Assembly (NCBI GenBank): GCA_910577225.1
Contig: CAJTMV010000022.1
Location: 1 to 62,172, forward strand
Reading direction: 5' to 3'
DNA length: 62,172 bases
From: an uncultured Eubacterium sp.
Lineage (GTDB): Bacteria > Bacillota > Clostridia > Lachnospirales > Lachnospiraceae
In this document: positions 7,632-16,430 of the stretch, piece after piece
Layout: the number at the start of each line of letters is the position of its first letter
How positions within the stretch are numbered: the first letter of the stretch is position 1
Translations under genes and position numbers: made by a program
The notes under the pieces: model-generated
What the model saw: the letters and a program-made list of their open reading frames with translations, nothing else
The model's database searches: none
What the model was told of the DNA's origin: nothing

Positions 7632-8951
7632 CTACAATCTCGTCTCTACAAAAATATCATAAATAGCCTTGATTGCCTGTTCAAAATCATCGTTGCTGAC
7701 ACCGATAATTACGTTTAGCTCTGACGAACCCTGATCGATCATTTTGACATTAATATTCGCGTGCGCGAGCGCCGAAAAAATCCGGCCGGCCGTACCGCGC
7801 GTACTCTTCATTCCCCGGCCCACGACTGCAACCAGAGCCAGGTCAGCCTCCAGATCGATACTGTCCGGCTCCGCCAGACGATGAATCGCGGATAATACAC
7901 TCTGTTCCTTGCCTTCAAACTCTTCCTGATGCACAAATACCGTAAACGTATCGATGCCAGACGGCGTATGTTCAAAAGAAATCTGATTTTCCTCAAACGC
8001 TTCCAGTACTTTGCGTCCGAAGCCAATCTCTGAGTTCATCATATCCTTTTCAATATTTACCGCTACAAATCCCTGTTTGCCGGCAATCCCTGTAATGGTA
8101 AACTCCGGCTTCTGACAGGTGCTTTCTACGATAAACGTACCGGAATCTTCCGGTGCATTGGTATTTTTTATATTGATCGGAATTCCCTCTTTGCGCACCG
8201 GGAAAATTGCATCCTCATGCAAAACGGTAGCTCCCATATAAGACAGCTCCCGCAGTTCCTTATACGTAATTACCTTAATTCCTTTCGGATCTTTAATAAT
8301 GCCCGGATCTGCGATCAGAAATCCTGATACATCCGTCCAGTTCTCATACAAATCTGCTTTGCACGCTTTGGCAACGATGGAACCTGTGATATCTGAACCG
8401 CCGCGGGAAAACGTCTTGACACTGCCGTCTGGCTTTGCTCCGTAAAACCCTGGAATCACTGCGCGTTCACTCTTTTTTAAACGTTCTTTTAATATCCGGT
8501 TCGTCGTATCCGCATCGAAATTACCTTTTGTGTCAAACCGGATCACCTCCGCGGCGTCGATAAATTCATACCCGATAAAATGCGACATAATGATACCATT
8601 CAAATATTCGCCGCGGGACGCTGCATAATCGACGCCTGCTTTCTGCATAAATTTTTCTTCGATTACTTTAAATTCCTCATCCAGACTCAGACTGATTTTC
8701 AGGCCGTTAATAATCTCATTATATCTGGCACGAATTTTACGCAGCAGAGGCTTAAACTCTTCCTGCGCCTCTGCCAGCGCATAACATTCGTACAGCATAT
8801 CCGTCACTTTAGTATCGCTCTTATGTCGTTTTCCTGGCGCGCTCGGTACCACATACCGTCTCTTTTTATCCGCCTGCAGAATATCACGTACTTTACGAAA
8901 CTGCTCCGCACTGGCCAGAGAACTTCCGCCAAACTTCACAACTTTAATCAT
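7632..8951 (-). CDS. lysC: Aspartate kinase
   Basis: The enzyme phosphorylates aspartate, the first step of the lysine/threonine/methionine branch. The N-terminus has the signature KVVKFGGSSLA, a kinase core with FSRGGSDITGSIVAKA, and YMGATVLHEDAIFPV; the C-terminal ~150 residues carry two ACT-like regulatory segments (TITGIAGKQGFVAVNIEK and ALVAVVGRGMKSTRG). Its 439 residues fit the monofunctional Clostridia form. The start ATG 8951 (MIKVVKFGG) has GGAGGA 6 nt upstream; an in-frame ATG at 8969 is inferior. It follows the RND gene by 21 bp, so it is probably expressed in that operon, and no lysine riboswitch is seen in front of it. Confidence 0.93.
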   Translation of the reverse strand: MIKVVKFGGSSLASAEQFRKVRDILQADKKRRYVVPSAPGKRHKSDTKVTDMLYECYALAEAQEEFKPLLRKIRARYNEIINGLKISLSLDEEFKVIEEKFMQKAGVDYAASRGEYLNGIIMSHFIGYEFIDAAEVIRFDTKGNFDADTTNRILKERLKKSERAVIPGFYGAKPDGSVKTFSRGGSDITGSIVAKACKADLYENWTDVSGFLIADPGIIKDPKGIKVITYKELRELSYMGATVLHEDAIFPVRKEGIPINIKNTNAPEDSGTFIVESTCQKPEFTITGIAGKQGFVAVNIEKDMMNSEIGFGRKVLEAFEENQISFEHTPSGIDTFTVFVHQEEFEGKEQSVLSAIHRLAEPDSIDLEADLALVAVVGRGMKSTRGTAGRIFSALAHANINVKMIDQGSSELNVIIGVSNDDFEQAIKAIYDIFVETRL

Positions 8952-8972
8952 TACTCTTCCTCCATTCATCCG

Positions 8973-11900
8973 TTACCATTCATTTTCTCTCATAAACTCC
9001 TGCGCCTCATCCAGAATCTCATCCAGATCATCTTCTCCGATATCCACCTGATGCGGCTGCTTCCTATAAAATATATCATACATGACAGGAATAATAAAGA
9101 GTGTCATGAAAGTAGCATATAACAAACCTCCGACAACTACGATTGCCATACCTCGACCCATCGAATTGCCTGCCTGTCTGCTGAAAATCATCATGCTCAT
9201 CGACAATATGGTCGTCAGCGCGGTCATCAGTATCGGACGCATGCGCGTCTTCCCAGTCGCAATCAGCGCTTCACGCCTTCCCATGCCGCCAATTCGCAGC
9301 TGATTCGCGTAATCTACAAATACAATTCCATTATTTACAACCGTTCCCATCAATATCGTAAAGCCCAGCAGACTCATTAAAGACAGTTGTTCGCCAAATG
9401 CCAGCAGTCCAAGCAGTCCTCCGGTAAATGCCAGAGGAATCGTAAACAGTACGATAAACGGAGATAACAGGCTTTGGAACTGTGCGACCATTACAAGATA
9501 AATAAGCAGAAAACCAAGCGCCATCAGACGCATCATCTGCGTTACCATATCGTTTACCTGATCGCTCTCTCCCCCGATCTCGATCGAGTACCCGTCTGCT
9601 ATTTCAAGCGTCTTTAGCTTTTTATTCAGCTCTCTTGTCAGCAGCGTGGTATTATAACCCTCCATCGTATCAGCCGTAACCGTAATATAATGCGACTGAT
9701 TCTCCCGGGAAATCGACGCCAGTCCCTGTCCGTATTCCATGCTTGCGAACTCGCCGAGCTCGTATGTCTTTGTCTCATTCGTACCGTCTTCTTTTGTAAC
9801 GGTAGCTTCCAGCTCCATATCAAGCAGATTCTCTTTATTGATCAGATCTGTCTCATCTACAATCTGCACGGTCATATCCGTATCGCCGACACTCATCGTG
9901 ACCGCGTCTTTCTCCGTCGTGAGTCTGGACGCCAGCGTGGCATAGATCTGTGCGACAGTCAGTCCCCGTTTCATCGCCCGGTCTTTATTGATCATCAGAT
10001 GAATTTCCTGCGCGCCGTCCTCCTGTCCGTTCGAAATATTCTCAAAGCCTTCTACCTGCGCCACCAGCCCCTGCACATCTTCACTGATTTCCAGCAGCTT
10101 TTCCACGCTTTCTCCATAAATATTCATCGAAAGTCCGCTTCCCATCATTGCGGTCATATCTCCCATGGCTGAGGACGATACGGATACTTCACAGCCAATA
10201 TCTGCAGTCGCTGCTTCCAGTTTTTTTGCAATCTTACGTATCTCATGAACATCGCTGATATCTTCATCTAATATAATCGAGAATGAATAATTGAGAAAAT
10301 TCTCTCCGCCTGCGGCGCCGCCAAACATACCAGCCGCACTGCTGCCATCCATCGCACCTACGGTCGCCACGCCGTCGATCGAAAGCGCCGCTTCCATGAC
10401 TTTATCTGCCATTGCAAACGCATCCGCTTTTTCTGTCTCTTCCGGTACTTCCACCGCAATCGATATCTGCTCTCCTGTCATTTCCGGCAGCATCGTAATA
10501 CCCATACGCATCACCTCGCGCACACAGATCACGAGCAGCAGAATCGCCAGCGCAAGCGGAACGACTTTCCATTTCAGGCACAGGGAAAGTACTTTTCCAT
10601 ATACCTGCTGCACCTTTTCAAACAAAGGATAACGTTTTTCTTTTGTTTTTTTCAAAAGAATCGAGCCTGCGGTCGGCACAACGGTAAGCGCAACGACCAG
10701 CGAAGCGGTAAGCGCATAAGAAATCGTCATCGCAAACGGCACCATCAGCTCCGCAACGAGTCCGGTCGTAAAAATCATCGGTAAAAATACGCAGACCGTC
10801 GTCAGCGTAGACGAAATAATCGGTCCCGCCACCTGCCGCGCACCCTGTACGGCCGAACGCGGCGCTGATATTCCCTGATTACGGATACGGTAAATATTTT
10901 CTATCACTACAATCGAGTTGTCAACGAGCATACCGATCGCAAGGCCTAACCCCGCCAACGTCATAATATTGATCGAAATATCCGAAAAATACATAATGAG
11001 TATTGCAAACAACACCGAAAAAGGAATGCTGAATGCGACTACCAGCGTTGGTTTTATATCTTTAAAAAATAAAATCAGTACGAGTACTGCCAAAAGCGCG
11101 CCGGCAATCATGCTCTGCAAAATGCTGCTGATAAACATCGTAATATAATCGCCCTGATTCATGACCGGCGTAACGCTTAAACCGCTGTAATCATTCTCCA
11201 GCTTTTCAATCGCCGCTTCACATGTTTTTGCCACTTCGCTCGTGCTCGCGGTACTTCCTTTATAAATAGAAATCAGAACGCCTTCTTCCCCGTCGATTTT
11301 TGCATAATTTTCTCCAGCGTTATCGATAACCGTAATGTCCGCGACGTCCGCCATACGTACGTTGCCTGCGCCCGGCAGCTTGCATAAAAGCATTTCTTCC
11401 AGATTTTTCAGACTGTCGTAATGCTCTCCAACCTTGATCAGCCACTGATTTTCTGACTGTTCTTTATCTTTGATATATCCGGCAGGCATCGAAAAATCCT
11501 GCGCGGAAATCATCTGTGACAGCGTATCCATATTTGCAAGACTGCTGATATTTGCGTTATCCAGGGCTGCTTTTCTGGACTGGCGGTATTGTTTTTTGGC
11601 TTCTTTTAATTCTTTTTTCGCCTCGTCCAGATCTTTTTTCGAGTTTTCGATTCCAGTCAGTCCGTTGGACATCTGCGCATCGCCCGAAGCGATCGATATG
11701 GCCGCTTCAAACTTGCCGCTGTCCGCATCTTTATATTTTTGATCGATCTGATCCATCTGTTTATTCATTTGTTTTACAGCCTGCTCTACCGCCATAATCT
11801 GCGTTTCCAGGTTTGCAAGTCCGGTTTCAATCTGCGGCAGACGGGTTGTCACAATATCGGACAGCTGCTGCAGATTTTCCATCGTCAGGTCTTTCACCTG

Positions 11901-12950
11901 TTCCGCCATTCCCATCGAAGATACCCATGCGACAAATGCCTCGGTCTGCTCCGGATTTGCAAGCGCATCGTCGATATCAGACGGTATGGTAATGCCTGCC
12001 AGCTGCGCCGGCTGGGCCAGCGTCGTCTGCATCGCGCCCAGCGCCCCGTCGATCTGATTGTATGTATCCGTTACATGATTATCCTCGTATGCTTTCTTCT
12101 CCGCCTCCAGTCCCGCTTTGGACGCACGCAGACTCGTCAGATTCGCCTCATACGCCGCTTTTGCAGCCTGTGCCTGATCCAGCGCCAGACTTGCCTCGGA
12201 CAGCTGCTTTGCTGTTTCAGACTGTGTTTTTTTCAGATCGCTCTGCTGTTTTTCCAGCTCGCTTTTGGCATCTTCCAGCTTTTGCTTTCCGTCTTCGAGC
12301 TGCTTTGCCGCTTCCTCAATCTGATCCTTTGCCTCAGCCAGCTTATCGTTCGTCTCTTCCAGTATCTGATCGTTAATTTTTTCTATTTTGGACGCATTCA
12401 AACGCACTTCCACGGTCTTTTCCACACTTCCGACCGCAGTAACGCCCGCCACGCCATCCTGCCGCTCAAAATACGGTTTAATGATCTCTTCAGTGAAATC
12501 AGAAATCTCATAAATATCCTTTTCCTCGTAACTGACTGTGGCATACATCGTGGCCATCATATCCATGGAAAGCTCCATCATATTCGGCGTACCGCATGTT
12601 TCCGGCAGATTCAGCTGATTGAGCTCGGCCGTAACCTTTACCATCGCGGAATCCATATTTGTATCTTCTACAAATTCCAGTGTAATCATACTGTAGTTTT
12701 CCGCACTGACGCTGGTAATATTTTCCACGCCCGTCACGGTACCAAGCGCCTGCTCCATCGGCGATGTAACCTCGCTTTCGACTTTCTCAGGACTTGCGCC
12801 CGGATCTGTCGTTATGATCATCAGATAAGGCAGGCTCATATCCGGCAGCAGGTCTGTCTTCATCCGCATTAAGCTGACAACGCCGATTACCATTACCGCA
12901 ATGACTGCTACAAAGATCGTAAACGGTTTTTTTACACAATATTTTGTCAT
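8973..12950 (-). CDS. RND-superfamily efflux permease with a long coiled-coil insertion
   Basis: This 1325-residue protein has an RND layout: TM1 near residues 12-30, a first large extracytoplasmic loop, TM2-6 with GLGLAIGMLVDNSIVVIENI, a second loop, and TM8-12 with the matching GTVVNNGIVFVDYAN. Between about residues 198 and 475 it carries an insertion rich in Glu/Lys/Gln with coiled-coil heptads (for example LEDGKQKLEDAKSELEKQQ), absent from AcrB-type proteins. Such inserts are known in Firmicute RND proteins. No membrane-fusion adaptor gene is present nearby, so the coiled coil may replace it. The ATG at 12950 overlaps the stop of the PHP gene by 4 nt. The substrate is unknown. Confidence 0.88.
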   Translation of the reverse strand: MTKYCVKKPFTIFVAVIAVMVIGVVSLMRMKTDLLPDMSLPYLMIITTDPGASPEKVESEVTSPMEQALGTVTGVENITSVSAENYSMITLEFVEDTNMDSAMVKVTAELNQLNLPETCGTPNMMELSMDMMATMYATVSYEEKDIYEISDFTEEIIKPYFERQDGVAGVTAVGSVEKTVEVRLNASKIEKINDQILEETNDKLAEAKDQIEEAAKQLEDGKQKLEDAKSELEKQQSDLKKTQSETAKQLSEASLALDQAQAAKAAYEANLTSLRASKAGLEAEKKAYEDNHVTDTYNQIDGALGAMQTTLAQPAQLAGITIPSDIDDALANPEQTEAFVAWVSSMGMAEQVKDLTMENLQQLSDIVTTRLPQIETGLANLETQIMAVEQAVKQMNKQMDQIDQKYKDADSGKFEAAISIASGDAQMSNGLTGIENSKKDLDEAKKELKEAKKQYRQSRKAALDNANISSLANMDTLSQMISAQDFSMPAGYIKDKEQSENQWLIKVGEHYDSLKNLEEMLLCKLPGAGNVRMADVADITVIDNAGENYAKIDGEEGVLISIYKGSTASTSEVAKTCEAAIEKLENDYSGLSVTPVMNQGDYITMFISSILQSMIAGALLAVLVLILFFKDIKPTLVVAFSIPFSVLFAILIMYFSDISINIMTLAGLGLAIGMLVDNSIVVIENIYRIRNQGISAPRSAVQGARQVAGPIISSTLTTVCVFLPMIFTTGLVAELMVPFAMTISYALTASLVVALTVVPTAGSILLKKTKEKRYPLFEKVQQVYGKVLSLCLKWKVVPLALAILLLVICVREVMRMGITMLPEMTGEQISIAVEVPEETEKADAFAMADKVMEAALSIDGVATVGAMDGSSAAGMFGGAAGGENFLNYSFSIILDEDISDVHEIRKIAKKLEAATADIGCEVSVSSSAMGDMTAMMGSGLSMNIYGESVEKLLEISEDVQGLVAQVEGFENISNGQEDGAQEIHLMINKDRAMKRGLTVAQIYATLASRLTTEKDAVTMSVGDTDMTVQIVDETDLINKENLLDMELEATVTKEDGTNETKTYELGEFASMEYGQGLASISRENQSHYITVTADTMEGYNTTLLTRELNKKLKTLEIADGYSIEIGGESDQVNDMVTQMMRLMALGFLLIYLVMVAQFQSLLSPFIVLFTIPLAFTGGLLGLLAFGEQLSLMSLLGFTILMGTVVNNGIVFVDYANQLRIGGMGRREALIATGKTRMRPILMTALTTILSMSMMIFSRQAGNSMGRGMAIVVVGGLLYATFMTLFIIPVMYDIFYRKQPHQVDIGEDDLDEILDEAQEFMRENEW

Positions 12951-13693
12951 TTTTTACTCTCCTTATACGCTTTTTCCCTCGTCCGGTTTTCAGCAATATA
13001 TGCTTCAAATCTCTCTGCAGAATAATTAATAATCAGTTCTTTTGGAAAATCCGCTTCTTCCACAACCGGCATCGAATGATCCGTATTTGCAATATCTGTC
13101 ATAAAATGCGCGTCGCTATTTAAAATCACTGGTACATCGTATTTCTTACAGAGCTTTAATATGACTGTCATATTTTCTCTGACATTTTTACGTGACGGCG
13201 ACCGCAGAGAATTATTATTAATTTCCAGCAGCGTGTGGTATTCTTTCGATGCCTGCACAATCTGCTCGTAATCCAGCGGACAGTTGCTGTCGTCCGGATG
13301 ACCAATGATATCGATCGCCGGATTTTTGATAGCGTTAACAATCGCCGAGGTATTATGCTGTATTGTTCCGGGCGGAAACAGATTTCCGTGAATGCTGGCA
13401 ATCCGTATATCCAGCCGTTTCATAATCCGTTCCGGCAGATCTGTCGTACCCTGATCATCCATAATATTGAGTTCTGCTCCAAGCATCAGCCTGACGCCGT
13501 ACATCTCTCTTGGCACGACACGCAGATTTACAAAATACAGATCGTTACAGGTTCCCGGCATATGATGCGTATGTTCCGTAATACCAAGTAATTTCAATCC
13601 GCGCACCGCTGCTTCCTTTGCCATCTCGGTAATTGTGCCATAAGCATGACCACTTGCTATCGTATGTGTATGCATATCCAGTTCAAAATTCAT
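12947..13693 (-). CDS. PHP-domain phosphoesterase (YcdX-like)
   Basis: The protein of 248 residues has the metal-binding motifs of PHP phosphoesterases: DMHTHT (His8, His10), GITEHTHHMPG, an E in GAELNIMD, ASIHGN, GHPDD and the C-terminal NSDAHF. These match YcdX-type proteins with a trinuclear metal centre that hydrolyse small phosphoesters. The start ATG 13693 has GAGG upstream. It overlaps the RND gene by 4 nt (ATGA), making translation coupling likely. Its link to the RND exporter is not obvious. The substrate is unknown. Confidence 0.88.
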   Translation of the reverse strand: MNFELDMHTHTIASGHAYGTITEMAKEAAVRGLKLLGITEHTHHMPGTCNDLYFVNLRVVPREMYGVRLMLGAELNIMDDQGTTDLPERIMKRLDIRIASIHGNLFPPGTIQHNTSAIVNAIKNPAIDIIGHPDDSNCPLDYEQIVQASKEYHTLLEINNNSLRSPSRKNVRENMTVILKLCKKYDVPVILNSDAHFMTDIANTDHSMPVVEEADFPKELIINYSAERFEAYIAENRTREKAYKESKK

Positions 13694-13852
13694 CTTCTCA
13701 TCCTCTTTTTATTTTTGATTCCTGATATCAAACAAATCTTTCCTGTTCAAACACCGCTTATTCGGGTCCATATCCTAACTAATATACCTCATTTTTTTTC
13801 ATTCGTCTATTTTTTACATGGAATTTATAAAATATTAAGATTATGAGGCAAA

Positions 13853-13898
13853 CAAAAAAAATACCAGGACTCTCTGAGGTTCAAACTCTGAGTCCCGG
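13853..13898 (-). terminator. Intrinsic terminator of the fructose operon
   Basis: On the minus strand CCGGGACTC pairs with GAGTCCTGG (arms 13890-13898 and 13864-13872), followed by a T-run of eight. It lies 10 bp after the fruK stop. Confidence 0.85.
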
Positions 13899-13908
13899 TC
13901 TCTATTGA

Positions 13909-14817
13909 TTAATGAGCGATCTTTTCCATCATCGCATCGATTTGCTCTCTGCCTGCCAGCCACGAAGTAAACGCCGTTGCGCTGCCTGCGGCGGTTCCGA
14001 GCCTGAGCGCCTGTTCATAGCTGCCGCTCGTTAAATACCCTGCCAGAAATCCAGCCACCATAGAATCGCCTGCTCCGACAGAATTTACCACTTCTCCTTT
14101 TGGAGGCAGCAGCTGATGCACCTGCTGATGTTCGTCTACGAGAATCGCGCCGTCCTTTGCCATGGATACGAGTACGTTGCGCGCTCCCATCTGCTGCAGT
14201 TTTTTTGCATATGTAATGATCTGCTCGTCTTCAGTCAGCGTTACCTGAAACATCTCGCCCAGCTCATGATTATTCGGCTTAATTAAAAACGGATGATATT
14301 TCAGCACTCTAAGAAGCAGATCCTGCGTGGCATCTACCGCAATGCGCACTCCTTTTCCATCCAGCCGCTGCATCATTCTCTCATAGATATCGTCCGGAAG
14401 CGTCCCCGGAATGCTTCCGGAAAGTACCAGCACATCGTCTGCTGTCAGCGCGTCTGTTTTTTCAAACAGCTGCATGATTTTCTCATCTGGAATGACCGGC
14501 CCCTGACCATTGATTTCAAATTCGTCTTCTGCCTTTACTTTTACATTGATCCGCGTCATGCCCTCATCTAACGGAATAAAATCCGTATCGCAGCCATATT
14601 CCCGCAGCATCTGTTCCATCGCTATTCCGGTAAAACCCGCGCGAAATCCAAGCGCGCGGCTTTTCAGTCCCAGATTCGAAATAACTACGGCGACGTTATT
14701 GCCTTTCCCGCCGGCATATACGTTTTCTGATACAGCGCGGTTCACCGCATCGTTTTGAAAATTATTTACCTGTACTACATAATCCAGAGACGGATTAAAT
14801 GTTACTGTATATACCAA
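13909..14817 (-). CDS. fruK: 1-phosphofructokinase
   Basis: It phosphorylates fructose 1-phosphate, the product of the fructose PTS, to fructose 1,6-bisphosphate. The protein of 302 residues is a PfkB/ribokinase-fold kinase, starting VYTVTFNPSLDYVV, with AGGKGNNVA (PfkB signature 1), LSGSIPGTLPDD, and the anion-hole/catalytic NSVGAGDSMVAGFLAGY. The start codon is TTG at 14817, with AGGAGGG 8 nt upstream; no ATG lies closer. It closes the fruA operon, 47 bp after the oxidoreductase, and is followed by a strong terminator. Confidence 0.92.
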   Translation of the reverse strand: MVYTVTFNPSLDYVVQVNNFQNDAVNRAVSENVYAGGKGNNVAVVISNLGLKSRALGFRAGFTGIAMEQMLREYGCDTDFIPLDEGMTRINVKVKAEDEFEINGQGPVIPDEKIMQLFEKTDALTADDVLVLSGSIPGTLPDDIYERMMQRLDGKGVRIAVDATQDLLLRVLKYHPFLIKPNNHELGEMFQVTLTEDEQIITYAKKLQQMGARNVLVSMAKDGAILVDEHQQVHQLLPPKGEVVNSVGAGDSMVAGFLAGYLTSGSYEQALRLGTAAGSATAFTSWLAGREQIDAMMEKIAH

Positions 14818-14864
14818 TGTTCTTCCCTCCTGTTCTGTGATAGTTGTAGTTTGTTAATTGTTAT

Positions 14865-15845
14865 TCACACCTTTGATTCAAACGGATAGACAAATCCCCA
14901 CTGATTGCGGATCGCTGTTAACGTCTCCATTACGTCTCTGACAATATTCAGATTGTCTTTTCCGCTCTGGCTGCGCACATACTCCTGCATATCTGACACC
15001 TCATACTGCAGCGCGTCCTCCGTCCTGCCGGCTTCGATCACTTCGGTGTGTCCGTCTTCGGTATACGTAATGGCCGCTTTGTCAGCTCTTGGATAATTAT
15101 CGATCTCAATAAATCCTTTTTCTCCTGCGATCACTCCCCGTTTCGGCTGTTTTGCCCGCATTGTCAGCGCCATAACCGCCATTTCACCATCCGGATTTTT
15201 CAGCAAAATTCCGCTCGTCTCATCTACGCCGGTTTCAAAATAACCGGCTGTCGTAAGTACCACATCCGGTTTGCTTTTCATAAAATATCTGGCGAACGAT
15301 ACCGCATACACCCCGATATCCAGCAGCGCCCCGCCAGCCAGATCTTTTGAAAAAAAGCGGTTATTCACGTCATATTCCTTGCAGCTGCCAAAATTCACCT
15401 GAATCATTTTCACATCGCCAATCGCCCCATTTTGAATGATCTGCCTTAGTTTTTTATACAGCGGCATATGCAGCAGCGTCGTACCGTCGCAAAGAACCAG
15501 CCCCCTGCTTTCTGCTATGGCTGCGCATTCTTCCAGCTGCCGGCTGTTTACGGTAATGGATTTTTCGCAAAATACATGCTTTCCCGCTTTCAAAGACCTG
15601 ACAATCCACTCATAATGTGAATTGTGCGGCGTCGCGATATAAATAATATCGGTATTTTCATCTGCAAGCAGCTCATCCGCGCTGCCATACGCTTTTTGCA
15701 CACCATAAGATTCCCTGAATTTCTCCGCTTTTTCCAGACTTGTTCCGCAGACGGCGTAAATTTCTCCATTTACTGTTTTTAACGCCTGTGCCATTTCATG
15801 CGCGATCTGTCCGGTTCCTAAAATACCCCAGTTTGGCTGTTTCAT
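14865..15845 (-). CDS. Gfo/Idh/MocA family oxidoreductase
   Basis: This 326-residue protein has an N-terminal Rossmann fold beginning NWGILGTGQIAHEMAQAL, then ADENTDIIYIATPHNSHYEW and the family motif GKHVFCEKSIT, where Lys acts in the dehydrogenase site. The C-terminal domain has the LAGGALLDIGVYAV stretch with its conserved Asp. It oxidises or reduces a sugar, a sugar alcohol or a related substrate with NAD(P); the position between fruA and fruK suggests a hexose-linked one. Its ATG overlaps the stop of the rpiA relic by 4 nt (ATGA), so upstream decay could disturb its translation. Confidence 0.85.
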   Translation of the reverse strand: MKQPNWGILGTGQIAHEMAQALKTVNGEIYAVCGTSLEKAEKFRESYGVQKAYGSADELLADENTDIIYIATPHNSHYEWIVRSLKAGKHVFCEKSITVNSRQLEECAAIAESRGLVLCDGTTLLHMPLYKKLRQIIQNGAIGDVKMIQVNFGSCKEYDVNNRFFSKDLAGGALLDIGVYAVSFARYFMKSKPDVVLTTAGYFETGVDETSGILLKNPDGEMAVMALTMRAKQPKRGVIAGEKGFIEIDNYPRADKAAITYTEDGHTEVIEAGRTEDALQYEVSDMQEYVRSQSGKDNLNIVRDVMETLTAIRNQWGFVYPFESKV

Positions 15846-16316
15846 TTTACACCTCCCATTTCTTTGTTTCTTACTACAATCTGCGGCCCGTCTTCTTTCG
15901 CTATCATTGCCATGGTCGCAATCTGATAAAACAACGAATGACCGACCACTCCCGGTATCCCGTCCAGCTCTGCTGCCAGTCTGCCTGCATCCTGTACGTG
16001 TAAAAATCCGGCCTCCAGCAGATAGTTTCCATCATCGCTAACCAGTATCCCGGTCTTGCGGTCTGCACGCAGTTCCTTCACATGCGCACCCATCGAACGC
16101 TATATCGATGGTATCCGTCATTTCTAACGGCAGGACCGGAATCTGATGCCGGATGCACAGACTGAGCGTATCGTGTGACGGTGTCACTGCCTGTATGCTT
16201 CTGCCGCTCTTTTGAATCTCCTGAATCAGGAGCGCGACCGTAGAGCCGCCTCCCAATCCGATGACCATACCGTCGTGAATCAGTTCCATTGCCTTTTTCG
16301 CACATTTCTGTTTCAT
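15842..16316 (-). pseudogene. rpiA: rpiA relic with internal deletion and frame change
   Basis: The first frame (from ATG 16316, AAGAGGG upstream) begins MKQKCAKKAMELI and carries a variant GLGGGSTVALL phosphate loop, up to IDIAFDG. The other frame then continues as AHVKELRADRKTGILVSDDGNYLLEAGF and ends with DGIPGVVGHSLFYQIATMAMI, the C-terminus of ribose-5-phosphate isomerase A. The join lies near 16090. Compared with a full RpiA of about 220 residues, some 60-70 residues are missing, including the expected catalytic Glu/Lys region. I infer a non-functional remnant inside the operon. A sequencing error could explain a frame change but not the missing block. Confidence 0.8.
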
Positions 16317-16430
16317 ACAAACCCTCTTGTTCTTTCTGGTATTCACTTCTTTCGTCTGGAAACGATCCTGCTTTCTTATTCTATCACATTTTTTGCCCTG
16401 AAACTGTCAGACATTAAATTTTGCCGTGTT

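Noticed and set aside
8952..8972. Lysine riboswitch in front of lysC
   Set aside because: Only 21 bp separate lysC from the RND gene, so there is no room for it.
11739..12872. 377-codon plus-strand ORF opposite the RND gene
   Set aside because: It is antisense to the coiled-coil region of a clear RND gene, has no ribosome site and shows biased His/Arg/Leu/Cys content typical of shadow frames.
15842..16346. Simple sequencing error in rpiA
   Set aside because: A single indel would explain the frame change, but about 60-70 residues of the middle are also absent.
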